From contig NZ_CP006568.1 of assembly GCF_000517405.1 (NCBI RefSeq), forward strand, positions 62,001 to 126,000: 64,000 nt of DNA. The letters are read 5' to 3'. The translations under genes were made by a program, and so were the position numbers. Below, piece by piece: positions 46,702 through 56,068 of this stretch (within the stretch, counting starts at the first letter, position 1; each line of letters begins with the position of its first letter). The notes below the pieces were generated by a model, which searched no databases, had not been told where the DNA came from, and saw only the letters and a program-made list of their open reading frames with translations. The stretch is from Candidatus Sodalis pierantonius str. SOPE (lineage in GTDB: Bacteria > Pseudomonadota > Gammaproteobacteria > Enterobacterales > Enterobacteriaceae).

Positions 46702-47863
46702 TTACGAGCAGGCGCTAAAGGACAGCGGCATGCCGACCACTGAAGAGGCCATTCATCAGGCGTTTGCCGAACAGGTGAGCGCTGCCGGGCTTATCACCAA
46801 TACCTCGCGCATGTCGCCGTTCTGGCGGCTGATTCAGGCGACGGTCACCACTCCGGTGCTGTGGCTAAAAAACGCCCTGGTGTCGGTGGTGATGAAAAAC
46901 ATGTTTCTGATGACCGCTGACGGGGCCTTTCTTGATGCGTTTGCCGCCGGCGTCAGCCTGTCCCGTAAACCCGCCACCGCCGCCCGTGGCGTGGTAAGGT
47001 TTTTCAAGGAAAACGCCGAAGCCGAGGTCACCGTTCCCGCTGGCACCGTTATCGAGACCGAACGCCTTAACGGCACGATTTATCGCCTGATGACCGAGGC
47101 CGATCATACCCTCGGCGCAGGAGCGGAAAGCGCCCTGGTCAACGTCAGCGCCGGGCAGACCGGCGGGGGCAGCAATCTAGCGCCGGGGTATTACCGCATT
47201 TTACCCCACGCGGTGCCGGGGATTGCCCAGGTCACTACGGAAGAGGGCTGGTTGTTGACGCCGGGGGCGGATGCGGAATCAGATGACGAGCTGCGCGAGC
47301 GCTGCCGCAATCAATATAACCTGGCAGGGAATTATCACACCGATGCGGTGTATCGCAGCATGATAGCCGCAGTGGCGGGGCTGAGCATTGACCGTATTTT
47401 CTTTGAGCACGATGCGCCACGTGGGCCGGGCACCTCCAACGCCTATCTTTTACTGGATTCCGGTGTGGCGTCAGGGCCGTTTATTCAGGCGGTCAATGCG
47501 TACATCACCACCCAGGGCCACCACGGACACGGCGATGATATGCGCTGCTTTGCCCTGCCGGATACCCGGCACGACCTCACTGTCACGCTGTTTGTGAAGA
47601 ACAAGACCAATTTTACCCTTGAGGCGCTGACCACGTTGACGACCGGCTGTGAAACCCTCATCCGCTGCGCGTTTCGTGAGAATGCAGCCTATGACGTGAA
47701 AAAGACCTGGCCTCATGCGCGCTTTTCGTTTTCCTCGCTGGCCCGTTCGCTGCATCAGACGTTTGGGGCGCTGGATTCGGTCGCTTTCTCACTGTCGGAT
47801 ATTGTCAGCCAGCTTGACGTCCCGCGCCTGAAAACCCTGACGCTTGAGGTGAAGGATGCGTGA
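46679..47863 (+). CDS. Phage baseplate J-like protein
   Basis: 394 residues with the baseplate J / gp47 domain: IETERLNGTIYRLMTEADHTL, NVSAGQTGGGSNLAPG, DAESDDELRERCRNQYNLAGNYHTDAVYRSMIAAVAGLSIDRIFF, which are typical of this family. Forms the baseplate wedge of a contractile tail. Overlaps the next gene by 8 bases. Uninterrupted. Confidence 0.88.
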   Translation: MTNKPEIDYEQALKDSGMPTTEEAIHQAFAEQVSAAGLITNTSRMSPFWRLIQATVTTPVLWLKNALVSVVMKNMFLMTADGAFLDAFAAGVSLSRKPATAARGVVRFFKENAEAEVTVPAGTVIETERLNGTIYRLMTEADHTLGAGAESALVNVSAGQTGGGSNLAPGYYRILPHAVPGIAQVTTEEGWLLTPGADAESDDELRERCRNQYNLAGNYHTDAVYRSMIAAVAGLSIDRIFFEHDAPRGPGTSNAYLLLDSGVASGPFIQAVNAYITTQGHHGHGDDMRCFALPDTRHDLTVTLFVKNKTNFTLEALTTLTTGCETLIRCAFRENAAYDVKKTWPHARFSFSSLARSLHQTFGALDSVAFSLSDIVSQLDVPRLKTLTLEVKDA

Positions 47864-48422
47864 TTTTGACAAACAATTGGACCAATTGCATCTGCCGGTC
47901 TGGATGGACAAGGGAGAGCCGGCGCGCCTGTTACGCGCCTGTCATGCTTTCTGGCGGCAGGTGTATGGCGCCCTCACCTGGTCGTTGCGCCAACTGGACG
48001 CCACCACCTGCGCGGAGTCACTGCTTAGCGTGCTGGCCTGGCAGCGCGATATTAGCCGTTTTGACGGCGAGCCGCTGGCCTTGTTTCGTCTGCGTGTGCG
48101 CTACGCCTTTGTCAATGCCCGTGACGCCGGCTCGGTAGCGGGCTTTATCGCCATCTTTGCGCGTCTGGGTATCGGCTATGTGGAAATAGTAGAGCGTCTG
48201 GACGGCCTGGATTGGGACGTGGTACGGGTGCGCCTCAGCGACGGCCAGCTAGCCGGCCATCCTGATTTGCTGCGCCAGATTATCCGGCAATACGGGCGCA
48301 CCTGCCGCCGTTACCAGTTTGAGGTGATAAACGGCACTGACCTGCATCTGCGCGCCGGTTGGGTCGGCGGTGATTACCAGTGCTACAGCGCCATGCTACC
48401 CCCATCGAGAGAGAAAAACTGA
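47856..48422 (+). CDS. Phage tail protein I-like
   Basis: 188 residues, starting MRDFDKQLDQLHLPVWMDKGEPARLLRACHAFWRQVY. Position between baseplate J and the tail fibre, and the general pattern LLSVLAWQRDISRFDGEPLALFRLRVRYAFVNARDAGSVAGF, fit gpI-type baseplate proteins. Ends with a TGATG overlap onto the fibre gene. Confidence 0.75.
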   Translation: MRDFDKQLDQLHLPVWMDKGEPARLLRACHAFWRQVYGALTWSLRQLDATTCAESLLSVLAWQRDISRFDGEPLALFRLRVRYAFVNARDAGSVAGFIAIFARLGIGYVEIVERLDGLDWDVVRVRLSDGQLAGHPDLLRQIIRQYGRTCRRYQFEVINGTDLHLRAGWVGGDYQCYSAMLPPSREKN

Positions 48423-49827
48423 TGTCACAAACGATTATCACTACAGCCTTTGAGCAATGGAAAGCCCAGGAAGCCGCCGAGGAAAAGTCGGTGGTGCTGG
48501 ATGAGTTTGTCTTTGCACAGGTGCTGGGGCTAGATCCTGCCGCACCCATCGACCGTAACGAAACCTTGCCCGCGGCCGAACATATCGTACACCGCCAGGC
48601 AGTGAACAAGACCGGCGTCGTCAATCAGCATGCGGTGGTGTATGCGGTGACGCTGGGAACGGAGGTCGGCGACTTTGATTTTAACTGGATTGGCCTGGCG
48701 AATCGGGCCAGCGGCACGTTGGCGATGATTGTGCATGCGCCGGTGCAGCGCAAGCGGGCCACAGCGAACGGTCAACAAGGCAATGCCATTACGCGCTCCT
48801 TTTTGATGGCGTATACCGGTGCGGCAGTGGAAACCGGTATCACCACGCCCGCCGAAAGCTGGCAGATTGATTTTACCGCCCGGCTGTCCGGCCTGGATGA
48901 ACGCCAGCGCCTGATTAACCTTGACCATTACGGCGCGGCCGCTTTCTTTGGTGACGGTTTTCGGGTCACGCGCAGCGGCCAGCGGTATACGGTCACCGCC
49001 AGTATTGGCTATATCGGCGGACTGCGGGCTGAACTGACAAAAAATCAACCTTTGACCATGCGGGCCACGCCAAGCCGCGTCTGGGTAGATGCCAGCCTGC
49101 AAGGAAATGTGGTGAGCCGCTGGGAGACGGTTATCACCTTTTCCCTAGGCGAGGCCAAAACCGATTACGTGGATGAGAGCGGCTTTGCCCATTATGTGTT
49201 TGCCCTGGCGCGCATTGACGAGGACGGTACGGTAACCGACCTGCGACCGGCCGGATCGCTGTCAGAGCAGGCGGCCAACAACGCCTATCTGCGCAAGGAT
49301 GACAATCTGTCGGCGCTCACCGACAAGGCGAAGAGCCGGAAACATCTGGGGCTGGGGAAACTGGCGACACAAGACAGCGAACAGGCGGCAACGCTGACCC
49401 GGGCGGGGATTAGTGCGCTGAGCAATGCCACTGACAGCGAGGAGGACACAAAAGCGGCGACGCCCAAAGCCGTCAAAACGGTACAGGATAACGCCAACCG
49501 TCGGCTCGAAAAGACGCAAAATCTGGCTGACCTGCCAGACAAAGGCATCGCTCGTCATCATCTGAATGTTCATAGTAAAAATGACGCTGATGGTCGCTAC
49601 TACCAGAAAACCGGCGGTACCGTCACTGGCTCCATGATTTTACTGGGTCGCCACATCATATTTGCAGGGGGATGACCGCAAGCATTTGGGTTTTCATAAT
49701 CAGGACGGTAGCGTTCGCATGTGGCTTTACAAAGACAAGGGGGGTGATGGCGTTCGGTTAAACAACGGCAATGACGGCGGCGGAGATTGGGTTTTCAATA
49801 AAAACGGGCATTTTTACTCTCCGCAGG

Positions 49828-50882
49828 GGCTTTGTTGAATAAATCGAACTTTTAGGTGACTGGCGGCTCTGATCACTACATTCGTTTCAACATCAGGTCC
49901 CCATGGCAAAGCAAAAGTTTAAAATCACCAACTGGCCCGCATACAACAATGCGCTCAGGCAGCGGGGGGACATGACAGTATGGCTTGATGAGTCAGCCAT
50001 TGCTGCATGGACTGAGAGTACACCCCCTGAACATCGTGGCCGGCCGCTTCACTACACCGATATGGCCATTACCACGGTTCTGATGATAAAGCGCGTGTTT
50101 AACCTTTCGCTCCGGGCGTTACAGGGTTTCGTTGACGCGATTTTTAAACTGATGGGGCTGTCGCTGCGCTGCCCAGATTACTCTCTGGTCAGCCGGCGAG
50201 CAAAAACCGTCGACATCAGCATAAAAACGCCAACCCGCGGCGAAATCTCACACCTGGTCATCGATGGCACCGGCCTGAAAATCTTTGGCGAAGGCGAATG
50301 GAAAGTCAGGCAGCATGGGGCTGAGAGGCGCAGAGTATGGCGCAAGCTTCATCTGGCAGTAGATAGCGCGACACATGAAATTATCTGTGCCGATTTATCG
50401 CTAAGCGGTACGACAGATGCGCAGGCGCTGCCCGGGCTGATTAACCAAACCCACCGGAAAATCAGGGAAGCGTCGGCTGACAGTGCTTACGATACGCGTT
50501 ACTGTCATGATGCTCTGCTGAGGAAAAAAATAAAGCCGCTTATCCCACCGCGAAGTGGTGCGCAATATTGGCCAGCTCGATACCATGAGCGTAACCATGC
50601 GGTGGCAAATCAGCATCTGAGCGGCAATAACGATACCTGGAAAAAGAAAGTAGGTTATCACCGACGTTCACTGGCTGAAACGGCCATGTTCCGGTTTAAA
50701 ACACTTCTGGGTGGTCATCTGAGTCTGCATGACTATGACGCGCAGGTAGGTGAGGCTATGGCAATGGTCAAAGCGCTTAATCGGATCACGTTGTTAGGAA
50801 TGCCAAACAGCGTTCGCATCATGTAACAATCGCCCTGATAGGGAGGAAGTCGTCACAAATTTCGGATTTATTCAACAAAGCG
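49828..50882 (+). mobile_element. IS903-type element, copy C, clean insertion
   Basis: 1055 bp, 18-bp terminal repeats with one terminal mismatch. Flanked by perfect 9-bp direct repeats CTCCGCAGG (49819-49827 and 50883-50891), so this is an unrearranged insertion in the tail fibre gene and defines element length and duplication size for the other copies. Confidence 0.97.
49903..50826 (+). CDS. IS903-type transposase, intact (copy C)
   Basis: 307 residues starting MAKQKFKITNWPAYNNALRQRGDMTVW, with DDE residues D121, D193 and E259 and no interruption. Residue 24 is Met; copies E, F and G have Leu. Confidence 0.96.
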   Translation: MAKQKFKITNWPAYNNALRQRGDMTVWLDESAIAAWTESTPPEHRGRPLHYTDMAITTVLMIKRVFNLSLRALQGFVDAIFKLMGLSLRCPDYSLVSRRAKTVDISIKTPTRGEISHLVIDGTGLKIFGEGEWKVRQHGAERRRVWRKLHLAVDSATHEIICADLSLSGTTDAQALPGLINQTHRKIREASADSAYDTRYCHDALLRKKIKPLIPPRSGAQYWPARYHERNHAVANQHLSGNNDTWKKKVGYHRRSLAETAMFRFKTLLGGHLSLHDYDAQVGEAMAMVKALNRITLLGMPNSVRIM

Positions 50883-51291
50883 CTCCGCAGGCACTCCATG
50901 CCGCAGGGGCGACCTATCAAGAAGATGGCAATATTCACGGGCCGGTATGGGGCGGGCATCTCAGCGGCTGGATAGAGAAACGTATTCACGAATCCTCTGC
51001 TTTCTGGGTAGATGGGAATAACTGGTGGCGCAAGGATTTTCGCGCAGGTATTGAATTTATTACTCAGGGCGGATTTGTAGAAGGTGATAGAAATACACAT
51101 GGCCGAGTGAATCTTCATGCCAATGTACCACATCGATTATTGTATGTTTCCATCACTACAATAGACTTTGGGCAGCCAGACGCAACCTGGAATCATCAGG
51201 TCAAAGATTTATCCAATGAGCGTGACGGTTTTGAATGGTTTCATGGCTGGCAGGAACGAAAAATGTATTGGATGGCAGTAGGGTATTGACA

Positions 51292-51681
51292 ATGGAAAAA
51301 ATGAAATTTAGCGCCAAAACTGCCGGTTTTTACCTGGCATCAATGATCGACTCCTACAAAAAAGTAGGATCTTTACCAGACGATTTAATCGATATTGACG
51401 ATAAAACATACGCGAAGTATTGCCGGAACCCACCCAGGGGAAAAACGCGTGGTGCAGACTCACAGGGTTACCCAATATGGATTGATGCGCCCTTCATGAA
51501 GCAGCGGCGGATGGACGAAGCGACACGTGCCATAGCCCCACTCCAGGACGCTGTAGACCTCGACATGGCAACGGATGCCGAAAAAGCCGCTCTGCTGGCG
51601 TGGAAGAAATACCGCGTACTGCTAAACCGCGTGGATATCACCCAGGTGCCGGATATTGACTGGCCGGAGGCCCCTGCATGA
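51292..51681 (+). CDS. Phage tail fibre assembly protein
   Basis: 129 residues: MEKMKFSAKTAGFYLASMIDSYKKVGSLPDDLIDIDDKTYAKYCRNPPRGK, and C-terminal LLAWKKYRVLLNRVDITQVPDIDWPEAPA, the typical Tfa/gpG end (KKYRVLLNRVD...DWP). Chaperone for assembly of the fibre encoded just upstream. Start 51292 is two bases after the fibre stop. Confidence 0.88.
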   Translation: MEKMKFSAKTAGFYLASMIDSYKKVGSLPDDLIDIDDKTYAKYCRNPPRGKTRGADSQGYPIWIDAPFMKQRRMDEATRAIAPLQDAVDLDMATDAEKAALLAWKKYRVLLNRVDITQVPDIDWPEAPA

Positions 51682-51906
51682 TGTGGCGCAAGTCAACATT
51701 ACGGTTGACAGATAGCCTACCGCCTTTGACCTGCACCGTCTTGCCGGTGCATCCCTGGACGCCGGGGGTGGGACGCAAGGCCGCCTCGAGAAGCTACCTG
51801 AGTCCACAAAATGCCGTGCACTGACTGGCGCAAAAGCTGTCTGGCACCGGGCGCAACCTGCGCGTGATGGTGGTGATGCTTCTGCGCCACCTCACAGCCG
51901 GAATTT
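51682..51906 (+). other. Degenerate phage sequence between fibre assembly and the next tail gene
   Basis: Short broken frames only (for example MMWRKSTLRLTDSLPPLTCTVLPVHPWTPGVGRKAASRSYLSPQNAVH from 51681, then a stop). Probably a decayed small tail gene; not identifiable. Confidence 0.4.
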
Positions 51907-52404
51907 ATGTCCCTGCTCGCCGCCTTCTCAGCGGTGTTACCCCTGCCAGTGCTGGGGCAAGTCTCGCGCATGGCGCAAACAGCGGCCACGCAGGCCATCA
52001 CCCGTATGCAGCTTCCGCCTAAAGCCAGCGGCGGCTTACCTGCCCCGCAGCCGTTATCTGCCGACACACTGCGTCTGGCGCAACGAGCCAAAATCATGGC
52101 AGAGGCAAAGGCAGAAGCGGCCAGCGGGGCCAATGTGGCGCAACTACAGGCTCACTTAACCGCGCTGTCCGACGCGCGCCAGTCGGCCCACGAGGCTATC
52201 GGTCAGGCTCTGGGCGACCTGAGCCAGAAAAGCGTCAACGCCTGGGTATTTACTGGCGAAGGACTGGCGGCCTCCCTGGCGGCCAACATGCAAAAAGAGG
52301 TGCCGCCGCCCGATGCGGTGATGACCCTGGCGACGCTGTTTGCCGGAGAAGAGGTATCCGCACTGGAGGCGATGGTCCATGACAATCATCACATTGGCCC
52401 TTGA
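51907..52404 (+). CDS. Phage tail/baseplate hypothetical protein
   Basis: 165 residues, Ala-rich and helical (MAQTAATQAITRMQLPPKASGGLPAPQ; RLAQRAKIMAEAKAEAASGANVAQLQAHLTAL), ending VSALEAMVHDNHHIGP and overlapping the next start. No family recognised with certainty; position between fibre assembly and baseplate proteins suggests a structural tail protein. The 5' end may be truncated. Confidence 0.5.
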   Translation: MSLLAAFSAVLPLPVLGQVSRMAQTAATQAITRMQLPPKASGGLPAPQPLSADTLRLAQRAKIMAEAKAEAASGANVAQLQAHLTALSDARQSAHEAIGQALGDLSQKSVNAWVFTGEGLAASLAANMQKEVPPPDAVMTLATLFAGEEVSALEAMVHDNHHIGP

Positions 52405-52901
52405 TGGCGAAGTACTGTCGCTAAAAAGCCTGATAGTGACGCCCACCATGCAGTTTCAGGAAAAAGACCAGTCGGGGCAAACCTCCAGCACCGCCAACGC
52501 GGAGCAGGGCATCAAGCCCAAGGAGCTGCGCGTCTCTGGCGTTATCCCGTGTGCTGACGCGCCTGTTTGCCCTGGCTGAAGCCACCGAGGGCGGCAGGCT
52601 GAAGCGCTACCGCGTGGCGAATCATACCGCCCAGGCCATCAATTTTCGGCTGGCGACATTTAGCGGCTCGATAGAGGCCCCGAAGCAGGACAGTAAACAA
52701 GCCTGGTTGGTGACATTCACGTTACGCGAACATCTGAGCGTGCCCGAGAAGAAAGACGCACGCGAAGGCAGTCAAACCGCCGCCCAGAAATAGAATCCGG
52801 GCAAGGGGCCAGCAAACGGCCCCCCGGCGGCAGAGAGCGACGAACAATTAAGCTGGTTTGAACGCAAGGTGCTCAAACCCGTCAATGACGCGCTGGGGTA
52901 A
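52379..52901 (+). pseudogene. Phage baseplate-complex-type protein, frameshift and nonsense
   Basis: Starts MTIITLALDGEVLSLKSLIVTPTMQFQEKDQSGQTSSTANAEQGIKPKELRVSGVIP, then the frame changes near 52548 to VLTRLFALAEATEGGRLKRYRVANHTAQAINFRLATFSG...FTLREHLSVPEKKD. A TAG at 52791 (AAQK*NPG; Gln likely) precedes the in-frame end SWFERKVLKPVNDALG at 52901. Family recalled from related prophages as a small baseplate protein; the exact name is uncertain. Confidence 0.65.
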
Positions 52902-52905
52902 GACT

Positions 52906-54562
52906 ATGAAACCGATTAAACGACTGATGCTGTCAGGGGATACGGTGCCGTTGGTTGACGTAAACCTGATACTGGAGATAAGCACCAGCGGGCGCGGATT
53001 TATCACCGCCCAGACGGAAAAGGACTACAGCGGTAAGCTGGTCCGCCTTGATATCGGCTACCCTGAGCGGGTATTGCGCTGGTTTACCGGCTTTGTTGAA
53101 CGTGCGCAACCTGCCGGAAAAGGTTTTCAACGGCTCTTTGTCCGCGAGATGAGCGGCATCTTTGACCACCCCTGGCCCTGTTCATTCCAGCACCCGACCT
53201 TGCGCCAGATAGCGGAGTGGATACAGGCCCAAAGCGGCCTCAGCGTGGTCCTGCCGACCGCGTCAAATGACACCGATACCCCCATTCCCCATTTTACCCA
53301 CAGCGGCAGAGGCTATCAGCTGCTGGCCACCCTGGGGCCGGCATTTGGTATACAAGATTACCTTTGGCAGCCGCTGCCGGACGGCGGTATTTACCTGGGC
53401 GGTGCCGCGCACTCCCTGTTTGCCGGCAAACCGGTCTCTATCCCCCCCGGAATTCAGCCAGACACAGGCGGCAGGCAATACGCTAACGCTGCCCATGGTG
53501 CCCAGCCTGCGCCCCGGCGTGGTCGTCAACGGCATGCCGCTGATCACGGTACGCCTGGAAAATGACACCATGGCGCTGACCTGGCAGGCTGCCAACCCGC
53601 TGACGGGAAAAACCACGGCCAAATTACCCGCCCAGCGCCAGATTGATGCAGCCTACCCGGAATTGTCCGCAGGGCTGCATCTGCCGAAATTTGCGCGGGT
53701 CGTGGGGCCGAGTGAAGCGGTCAGCCGGGGTGACCTGGCCGATCCGTTCCGCCCGCGTTACGCGGTGGATGTCCAATTACTGGATGCGGACGGCAACCCG
53801 GCAGCGAATACGCCGGTATATCCGACCGTGCCGCTCCCCCTGCCGATGACCGGCGCAGAGTCGGGGCTGTTCCATTTTCCGCCGCCGGGTACGCTCCTTG
53901 AAATCGGTTTTACCGAGGGTCGCCCGGATAAGCCCTTTGTGCGCCAAATCCTCGCCCACGGCCAGACCTTGCCCGATATCAAACCCGGCGAACAGCTTCA
54001 GCAACAACGCGCGGAAGTGTTCCAGCGCGTCACCGTGGCGGGCGACTGGGAGCGCCAGACAGATCAGTCTATCCGCGAAAACGCCCAGCACCGTGAAATC
54101 ACAGCGGATAGCGAAAACCGCACACTGGTGACTCGCACCACCACGGTACAGGCCACGGACAAGACCACGGTACTGAGCGGCGCCCGTCTTCTGGCCGGCA
54201 GTATCCAGCAGATCGCCGAGGGCGATTACAGTGTGGCGCCCCGCGCACACTACGTCGCCAGTATCGGGCAAAACGCGACAACGGACATTGGCGGAGACCT
54301 GATAGAGAAAATCGGCAACATCCGCCGTAGTCTGGCGACAGCACGCCAGAAAGTGATAGCCCCCGTCGTCTGGGTGGGCAGTGAACAGGTCAACGTGATG
54401 GCGCTGATGCTCGATACCCTGGACGTACTGCAAGCGCTGGCGCAGCAGACCGCCAGCCATACCCACAGCAACACGGGCGTGCCCCAGAACGCCGGCGAGA
54501 TAGCGGCAACCGGGGCGAAGTCTGACGCCTTACGCCACCGGTACGCGCCCGTTATCGGCTGA
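52906..54562 (+). pseudogene. Phage baseplate hub/spike protein (gpD/VgrG-like), frameshifted
   Basis: The first part (MKPIKRLMLSGDTVPLVDVNLILEISTSGRGFITAQ; LRQIAEWIQAQSGLSVVLP) resembles hub domains. The later part has the OB-fold and spike pattern (RVVGPSEAVSRGDLADPFRPRYAVDVQLLD; LFHFPPPGTLLEIGFTEGRPDKPFVRQILAHG; TTDIGGDLIEKIGN). A run of seven C at 53442-53448 is one base too long: with six, SIPPEFSQTQAAGNTLTLPMVPSLRPGVVVNG reads through. Last structural gene; a terminator follows. Confidence 0.75.
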
Positions 54563-54579
54563 TCTCCCCGCACACCACG

Positions 54580-54602
54580 GCCCGCATTACGCGGGCTTTT
54601 TT
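54580..54602 (+). terminator. Terminator after the phage tail module
   Basis: Stem GCCCGC / GCGGGC with loop ATTAC and a run of six T, 17 bases after the hub gene stop. Confidence 0.88.
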
Positions 54603-54937
54603 GTGGCTGCTGCTCACAGCGCCTGAGCGCCCCGCTAAGCCTCTCTTTGCCTCAAGCCACCCACATGCCACGCATTCCACTCCGTTCAGCCACAGCGCGC
54701 CAGGGCTGCGTCATCGCCACGAAATAAGCGCATCCCCCACGGAAACGGCGCTACACCGCACCCGCCTGCACACTTTGCATCGTAAAATTTTTTCAAAATC
54801 GCCTACCCACAAATCACCCCGCCAGCCCGCGCCTGGGCTTTTGGGCGACAGGCGAAATTGTAAAGTGTGAAAAGAATTTCAGTTTTTTACAGTTTTTGGC
54901 AGCAGAGAGATACCCCACGTAAAGCACATCCCATTGA
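54603..54937. other. Phage intergenic sequence, no clear gene
   Basis: His/Pro/Ser-rich open frame from 54601 to 54870 has no family or ribosome-binding site; I regard it as non-coding. Confidence 0.35.
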
Positions 54938-55186
54938 AGTCACGGTAAAAGTCATGGATTACGTGGCAAAAAGCATAAAATCAGCGCTGAAAAGGCAAGG
55001 CAGACTTTTACAGAAAACCCAGGCGTGGCGCGCCTTACGGGCGAACAGGTGGCGGAGAGGGCTTTTCAATTTTTTTCACAACTGATTGGGCTGGCAGCGT
55101 CTCGGCAGAGCCGTCAACCACGTGACGAAATCGACTGGCGTAACGTGCGGAATGAGGCTTTACGTGGTGATTTCGTGGGCGGGTAA
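54938..55186 (+). pseudogene. Possible phage gene fragment, unrecognised
   Basis: One frame reads KISAEKARQTFTENPGVARLTGEQVAERAFQFFSQLIGLAASRQSRQPRDEIDWRNVRNEALRGDFVGG with protein-like composition and a stop at 55184, but without a proper start codon. A competing frame from 54867 is less protein-like. Probably the 3' part of a decayed phage gene. Confidence 0.3.
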
Positions 55187-55314
55187 GAATTTGCAGAGAA
55201 GAGGATTACTGTTACACTTCGCGCGGGTGCTCTGGATCTTTCTGTCCTGAGCCTCAGCAAAAGGCAGAAAGAGAAAGGCCCCGGATCGATGTTAATCAAC
55301 CCGAGGCCACTCTA

Positions 55315-55374
55315 ATGCTTACACAACATAAAGGTAGCCTCTTCCACGCCGAAAGGCAAGCTAAGGAGGCCAGG
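55315..55374 (+). promoter_or_regulatory. hok leader / overlapping leader reading frame
   Basis: ATG at 55315 opens a frame in phase with the toxin (MLTQHKGSLFHAERQAKEAR then the Hok start), a mok-like arrangement. The segment just upstream (AAGGCCCCGGATCGATG, ACCCGAGGCC near 55280-55310) resembles the sok-target region of hok loci. An antisense sok RNA is expected here but not demonstrated. Confidence 0.4.
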
Positions 55375-55527
55375 ATGCCGCAAAAATTCGCTATCACCAC
55401 TCTGGTGGTTATCTGTATCACCTTACTGGTGTTTACCTGGATAACCCGGAAATCACTCTGTGAGATCCATACCAGAAAAGGCGAAACGGAGGTTGCGACC
55501 ATAATGGCTTACGAATCTGTGAGGTAA
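55375..55527 (+). CDS. Hok/Gef-family small toxic membrane protein
   Basis: 50 residues: MPQKFAITTLVVICITLLVFTWITRKSLCEIHTRKGETEVATIMAYESVR. One membrane segment (residues 6-23), then the family motif LCE-x-R-GETEVA-x-AYE. Type I toxin that depolarises the membrane, normally silenced by an antisense RNA. After it a hairpin (CCAACGG...CCGTTGG, 55533-55562) may be the mRNA 3' structure. Lies in prophage DNA. Confidence 0.9.
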   Translation: MPQKFAITTLVVICITLLVFTWITRKSLCEIHTRKGETEVATIMAYESVR

Positions 55528-55825
55528 GGCAACCCAACGGCAGGGCTTGTCCTCGCCCGTTGGCTGTTTGAGCGGAGATCCGCGAGCGCCCATTTTTCCG
55601 GCCAGCCTCAGCGCTGGCTTTCTTACGCTCAAAGAAAAGCCCCGAAGTCGGCGCGTTGGTTTGAATGGGAATTTATGAGTGCCATTTTTTCGTCCATTCG
55701 TATAGGTAGTAGCTTTTGACACGTAAATAAAAGGATTGTATGAAAGTGAAATTCCGCGTTGAGGTGTGGTCATTTTGTGGTAAAAATTTTAATTAAACAC
55801 TTTAAAATTAGCACATTAAAAATAA
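55528..55825. other. No gene recognised downstream of hok
   Basis: Open frames on the minus strand across this stretch cross the hok gene antisense and have no family pattern. Confidence 0.45.
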
Positions 55826-56068
55826 TCAACGGGAGACGAAAGCATCCTCACACAAATTAATTTGAAGTCGGAATATTAGACCATCACCAAAATTCACATC
55901 GATACTCTCTTCTCGATGAAGCATCTTTCGAGTAACCGCCGTAATCGCTTCATCCGTGACATCGTATTTCTTGCCCGTAAAACGCGTGGTGTTCGCCTCT
56001 TGCGTGGAATGTCCCGCCAGAATACGTCCGGACAAAGTTGAATAACCGACTGAAATTTTCTTTTTCAT
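55826..56068 (-). CDS. Small phage protein, DUF7446-like
   Basis: 80 residues: MKKKISVGYSTLSGRILAGHSTQEANTTRFTGKKYDVTDEAITAVTRKMLHREESIDVNFGDGLIFRLQI. The pattern (KKISVGYSTLSGRI.AG, D-VTDEA..AV) is common in lambdoid phage regions of unknown function. Overlaps the upstream gene stop by four bases (ATGA), so they are one transcript. Confidence 0.6.
   Translation of the reverse strand: MKKKISVGYSTLSGRILAGHSTQEANTTRFTGKKYDVTDEAITAVTRKMLHREESIDVNFGDGLIFRLQINLCEDAFVSR

Larger units (their letters stand above)
48422..51289 (+). pseudogene. Phage tail fibre gene, frameshifted and interrupted by IS903
   Basis: The N-terminal part (MSQTIITTAFEQWKAQEAAEEKSVVLDEFVFAQVLGLDP) is the baseplate-attachment domain of tail-collar fibres, followed by fibre repeats (KATPKAVKTVQDNANRRLEKTQNLADLPDKGIARHHLNV). 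A run of five G at 49667-49671 is one base too long: with four, IIFAGDDRKHLGFHNQDGSVRMWLYKDKG continues. IS903 copy C then interrupts at 49828 with a 9-bp duplication. Removing the IS and one repeat joins GHFYSPQ to ALHAAGATYQEDGNIHGPVWGGHLSGWIEKRI, ending ERKMYWMAVGY at 51289. Confidence 0.85.

Noticed and set aside
44693..54602. Tail module as the missing right part of the Mu-like prophage
   Set aside because: Gene order (DUF2590-like, J, I, fibre, fibre assembly, hub last) does not follow Mu, and no end repeats TTCTGGACT or istB remainder are present at its right side.
55453..55773. 106-residue minus-strand frame across the hok locus
   Set aside because: It lies antisense to the recognised toxin and has composition typical of spurious frames there.
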